From JB111 sp052093225 (GTDB lineage Bacteria; Actinomycetota; Actinomycetes; Actinomycetales; Actinomycetaceae), in contig JBQDDG010000027.1 in the NCBI GenBank assembly GCA_052093225.1, positions 1 to 46,242 of the forward strand: a stretch of DNA of 46,242 nucleotides, given 5' to 3'. Below are positions 44,100-46,242 of the stretch, in pieces. A model generated the notes under the pieces. The model made no database searches and was not told the DNA's origin. It worked only from the letters and a program-made list of their open reading frames with translations. Positions within the stretch are counted from its first letter, which is position 1; each line of letters begins with the position of its first letter. The position numbers were made by a program, and so were the translations under genes.

Positions 44100-44240
44100 T
44101 GCTCACTTCCTTGTCGAGCGATTCGTGCCCGGGTCGGCGACCCGTCCCGTGCCGGGAGTGCGTGGCGGTCGAGAACCGGCGCTCCGGGCCCACCCGGTCG
44201 GTCCGAGCAGCACCGGCGACGACCTCGGCGCGTGGCGCAC

Positions 44241-44270
44241 AGATTACTCCCGGGGTGGCCCCGGTAGCAA
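44241..44270 (-). promoter_or_regulatory. xdhA-xdhB-xdhC promoter
   Basis: On the minus strand TTGCTA (44270-44265), an 18-bp spacer and TAATCT (44246-44241). Predicted start near 44234. Confidence 0.65.
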
Positions 44271-44276
44271 CATTTT

Positions 44277-44290
44277 GGAATCAGGTTTCC
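44277..44290. promoter_or_regulatory. Operator E upstream of xdhA promoter
   Basis: Perfect GGAA-N6-TTCC (GGAATCAGGTTTCC) flanked by CATTTT. It ends six bases upstream of the xdhA -35, a position typical of activation rather than direct blocking. Confidence 0.7.
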
Positions 44291-44325
44291 GCATGGTGAA
44301 GTTCACGGTGCGGAGGTGCCGAGGA

Positions 44326-44342
44326 GCCCCGATGCTCGGGGC
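44326..44342 (-). terminator. Short hairpin after hydroxyisourate hydrolase
   Basis: The arms GCCCCGA (44326-44332) and TCGGGGC (44336-44342) enclose a three-base loop. It is placed between the hydrolase stop and operator E, and resembles the hairpin at 28041-28057. Confidence 0.45.
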
Positions 44343-44417
44343 CACTGGCGCGGCCCCGTCGGCCGGGACTGCCTGGACGCCGCGCCGCCCGGAGTGACCG
44401 AGGCGTCCTGGACGGTC

Positions 44418-44774
44418 TCAGCTGCCCCGGTACGTCGAGTACGCGAACGGGCTCAGCAGGCAGGGCACGTGGTAGTGGTCGCGTCCCTCCTCGACCAGGA
44501 AGTCGATGTTGACCGAGGGGAAGAACGTCTCGCGCCCCTGCGCGCCGAAGTACTCGCCGGTGGCGAAGCTGATGCGGTACGTGCCGGGCTCGAGCCGGTC
44601 CGGTCCGAGCTGCTTGTTCCGGCCGTCGGCGTCGGTGACGCCGGAGGCGACCTCGGAGGCGGAGTCGCCCTCGGAGGCGGAGTCGCCCTCGACGCGCGAG
44701 AGGCGGACGCCGACGCCCGCCGCCGGGATCCCGGTGACGGCGTCGAGGACATGGGTGGTGACGTGCGAGGTCAT
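44418..44774 (-). CDS. 5-hydroxyisourate hydrolase (transthyretin-like)
   Basis: The 118-aa enzyme opens 5-hydroxyisourate to OHCU. The N-terminal HVTTHVLDAVTGIPAAG has catalytic His8; Arg52 lies in TDADGR, His102 in DHYHVPCLLSPF, and the C-terminal tetrapeptide is the diagnostic YRGS. A six-residue duplication (GDSASEGDSASE, about 30-41) occurs in a surface loop and is encoded by an 18-bp tandem repeat near 44651-44688. ATG 44774 overlaps the preceding stop (ATGA), coupling it to OHCU decarboxylase. Confidence 0.95.
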   Translation of the reverse strand: MTSHVTTHVLDAVTGIPAAGVGVRLSRVEGDSASEGDSASEVASGVTDADGRNKQLGPDRLEPGTYRISFATGEYFGAQGRETFFPSVNIDFLVEEGRDHYHVPCLLSPFAYSTYRGS

Positions 44775-45268
44775 GACAGCTCTCCCTGGAGTCGAAGGAC
44801 GGCGATCTCGCGCAGCTGCTGGGCCGCGACGCGCCGCTCGGTGGCGGCGTCGTTGGTGAGGCGCTGCTCGAGCAGGCCGAGGATCTCCTCGGCGTCGCGC
44901 CCGGCTGCGCGGACGAGGAACACGTGACCGAAGCGCTCCTCGTAGGCGAGGTTGCCCGCCCGCAGGCGCTCGGCGACCGTGGTGTCCACGTCGGCCACCC
45001 CGGACTGCTCGCGGGTGGAGTGGGCGGCGTCGGCGTCGTCACCCGCGGCTCGCTCGCCGATTCGGGGGTGCCGGGCGAGCGCGCCGTCGACCTCGTCGTC
45101 GGTCCACGGCTCGGCGGCGGCCTCGGCAGCCCGGACCGCGTCGTCGACGCTCGCGTACGGGCGCCCGGCGGCGACGTCGTCGGCCCAGCGCGGGACCCGG
45201 ACGCAGGCGAGGAGGACCTCGCGCGCGTGCTCGGCGTCCTCGTTGAACCGGTCGAGTGCGGATGTCAT
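44771..45268 (-). CDS. OHCU decarboxylase
   Basis: The 165-aa helical protein decarboxylates 2-oxo-4-hydroxy-4-carboxy-5-ureidoimidazoline to (S)-allantoin. It has the catalytic His67 in ARHPRIGER, then STREQSGV and LAYEERFGHVFLVRAAGR, all family hallmarks. The length is standard for the stand-alone enzyme. AGAGGTT precedes ATG 45268. It is the first gene of the two-gene operon with hydroxyisourate hydrolase, behind the best-formed promoter in the window. With urate oxidase these complete urate to (S)-allantoin. Confidence 0.95.
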   Translation of the reverse strand: MTSALDRFNEDAEHAREVLLACVRVPRWADDVAAGRPYASVDDAVRAAEAAAEPWTDDEVDGALARHPRIGERAAGDDADAAHSTREQSGVADVDTTVAERLRAGNLAYEERFGHVFLVRAAGRDAEEILGLLEQRLTNDAATERRVAAQQLREIAVLRLQGELS

Positions 45269-45296
45269 GCGGCAACCTCTGATAGTTTCGGATCGC

Positions 45297-45310
45297 GGAA
45301 TGCATCTTCC
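45297..45310. promoter_or_regulatory. Operator F between OHCU decarboxylase and ureidoglycine aminohydrolase
   Basis: Perfect GGAA-N6-TTCC (GGAATGCATCTTCC) with AATATG flank. It starts eight bases downstream of the minus-strand -10, about +2 to +15, and could also govern the rightward gene. Confidence 0.7.
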
Positions 45311-45318
45311 AATATGCG

Positions 45319-45348
45319 AAGGTAGGAGACCCGCCGTCCCGCTGTCAA
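45319..45348 (-). promoter_or_regulatory. OHCU decarboxylase-hydroxyisourate hydrolase promoter
   Basis: On the minus strand a consensus -35 TTGACA (45348-45343), an 18-bp spacer and TACCTT (45324-45319). Predicted start near 45312, within or next to operator F. Confidence 0.7.
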
Positions 45349-45466
45349 CAATCCTCGCGGATCAGCCGGGCGGGCGCCCGCCGCGGGTCGCGTGGAAGCA
45401 TGCGGATCGCGGGTCGGCGGCGCAGTCGGCCCCCGCACGACCCCGATCACCGAAAAGGACCTCACC

Positions 45467-46242
45467 GTGACCGAGCCGACCTACTGGGCCACCCACGGCG
45501 GACACCCGCCGCAGACCGACCTGCTCACCGACCGGGCGATGTTCAAGGAGGCCTACGCGGTCATCCCGCGCGGCACCCAGCGGGACATCGTCGCCTCGCA
45601 CCTGCCCCACTGGCACGGCACCCGGCTCTGGGTCCTCGCGCGGCCGCTCACCGGGTTCGCCGAGACCTTCTCGCAGTACCTCATGGAGGTCTCCCCCGGC
45701 GGCGGCTCCGACCGGCCCGAGGAGGACCCCGACGCCGAGGGCGTCCTGTTCGTCATGGAGGGTGAGCTCGCACTGTCGATCGGCGCCGACGAGCACCGCA
45801 TGACGCCCGGCGGCTACGCCTTCCTCGCGCCGGGCGAGACGTGGACGGTGGCGAACCGCGGCGACGAGCCCGTGCGGTTCATGTGGGTCCGGAAGTCCTA
45901 CCAGCGGGTCGACGGGATCGAGCCGCCGTCCTCGTTCGTCACCAACGAGCGCGACGTCGAGCCCACGCCGATGCCGGACACCGAGGGCAGGTGGGCGACG
46001 ACCCGCTTCGTCGACCCCACCGACGTCCGGCACGACATGCACGTGACGATCGTGACCTTCAAGCCCGGCGGGATCATCCCGTTCGCCGAGACGCACGTGA
46101 TGGAGCACGGCCTGTACGTGCTCGAGGGGCAGGCCGTCTACCGCCTCAACGAGGACTGGGTCGAGGTGCAGGCGGGGGACTTCATGTGGCTGCGCGCCTT
46201 CTGCCCGCAGGCCTGCTACGCGGGCGGGCCGGCGCCGTTCCG
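45467..46242 (+). CDS. (S)-ureidoglycine aminohydrolase, 3' end cut by window
   Basis: 258 codons are present and the frame is still open at the window end; by comparison with the family only about 15-20 residues are missing. The bicupin enzyme releases ammonia from (S)-ureidoglycine to give (S)-ureidoglycolate and uses Mn2+. The C-terminal cupin shows the expected ligands Glu208, His210 and His214 in FAETHVMEHGLYVLEGQ and Gln248 in AFCPQACYAGG. The N-terminal cupin has ETFSQYLMEVSPGGGS and FVMEGELALSI. The start is GTG 45467 with AAAAGGA seven bases upstream. It is divergent from OHCU decarboxylase with operator F between them. It is probably followed outside the window by remaining allantoin genes. 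Confidence 0.92.
   Translation, partial: MTEPTYWATHGGHPPQTDLLTDRAMFKEAYAVIPRGTQRDIVASHLPHWHGTRLWVLARPLTGFAETFSQYLMEVSPGGGSDRPEEDPDAEGVLFVMEGELALSIGADEHRMTPGGYAFLAPGETWTVANRGDEPVRFMWVRKSYQRVDGIEPPSSFVTNERDVEPTPMPDTEGRWATTRFVDPTDVRHDMHVTIVTFKPGGIIPFAETHVMEHGLYVLEGQAVYRLNEDWVEVQAGDFMWLRAFCPQACYAGGPAPF

Larger units (their letters stand above)
44100..44417. other. 318-bp region between hydroxyisourate hydrolase and xdhA
   Basis: No ORF is credible here. It holds the xdhA promoter, operator E and a hairpin that may end the upstream operon. The predicted xdhA leader is about 135 bases; no riboswitch fold is recognised in it. Confidence 0.5.

Overview
The window is very GC-rich, densely packed DNA with GTG and TTG starts, ATGA/GTGA gene overlaps and leaderless-looking promoters. 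This suggests a chromosomal segment of a high-GC Gram-positive actinobacterium, probably of the Micrococcales type; the exact genus is not decidable from the sequence. The first ~200 bases are C-homopolymer-rich and look like an unreliable contig edge.

Region 1 (about 0.3-20.2 kb) is a cell-envelope polysaccharide locus. It opens with a secreted PGRP-type amidase carrying FG-GAP-like repeats. It then holds UDP-glucose 6-dehydrogenase, dTDP-glucose 4,6-dehydratase, a WbbL-like family 2 glycosyltransferase, GalE and three consecutive large DUF6541-type membrane proteins. A UDP-ManNAc dehydrogenase, two family 4-like glycosyltransferases, UDP-GlcNAc 2-epimerase and a small two-helix membrane protein follow. 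WecB plus WecC predicts UDP-ManNAcA, and Ugd predicts UDP-GlcA, so an acidic (teichuronic-like) wall polymer is the likely product. A lone AbiEi/DUF559-type gene (5201-6292) sits between two inward-facing, mutually inverted arrays of an ACGAGTGAGGGG repeat that abut or enter the 3' ends of the two flanking genes.

Region 2 (20.2-24.2 kb) is a small accessory stretch. It has an NmrA-like reductase with a DUF1772-like membrane protein, divergent from an AraC regulator, followed by an acyltransferase-3 membrane protein preceded by a 39-codon leaderless ORF.

Region 3 (24.3-46.2 kb) is a purine-to-glyoxylate catabolic island. The hyi-glxR-gcl operon turns glyoxylate into glycerate. Next come an uncharacterised CitE-like lyase (DUF6986 type), an IclR regulator (AllR-like), SufE, an NCS2 purine permease with urate oxidase, a CDA-fold deaminase, an amidohydrolase-fold guanine deaminase, an AzgA-type permease and an 8-oxoguanine deaminase. 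The island continues with XdhC-XdhB-XdhA, 5-hydroxyisourate hydrolase, OHCU decarboxylase and (S)-ureidoglycine aminohydrolase, the last cut by the window end. Together these cover guanine, xanthine and 8-oxoguanine to allantoin, and ureidoglycine and glyoxylate to glycerate. Allantoinase, allantoate amidohydrolase and ureidoglycolate lyase are not in the window.

The most notable unlabelled signal is a repeated operator, GGAA-N6-TTCC with an AT-rich CATnTT/AAnATG flank, in six promoter regions of the purine island. Relative to recognisable -35/-10 boxes it occupies different positions: downstream of -10 at the hyi and OHCU decarboxylase promoters, over -35 at the regulator's own promoter, and just upstream of -35 at the xdhA and guanine deaminase promoters. 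This predicts one IclR-type regulator acting as both repressor and activator.
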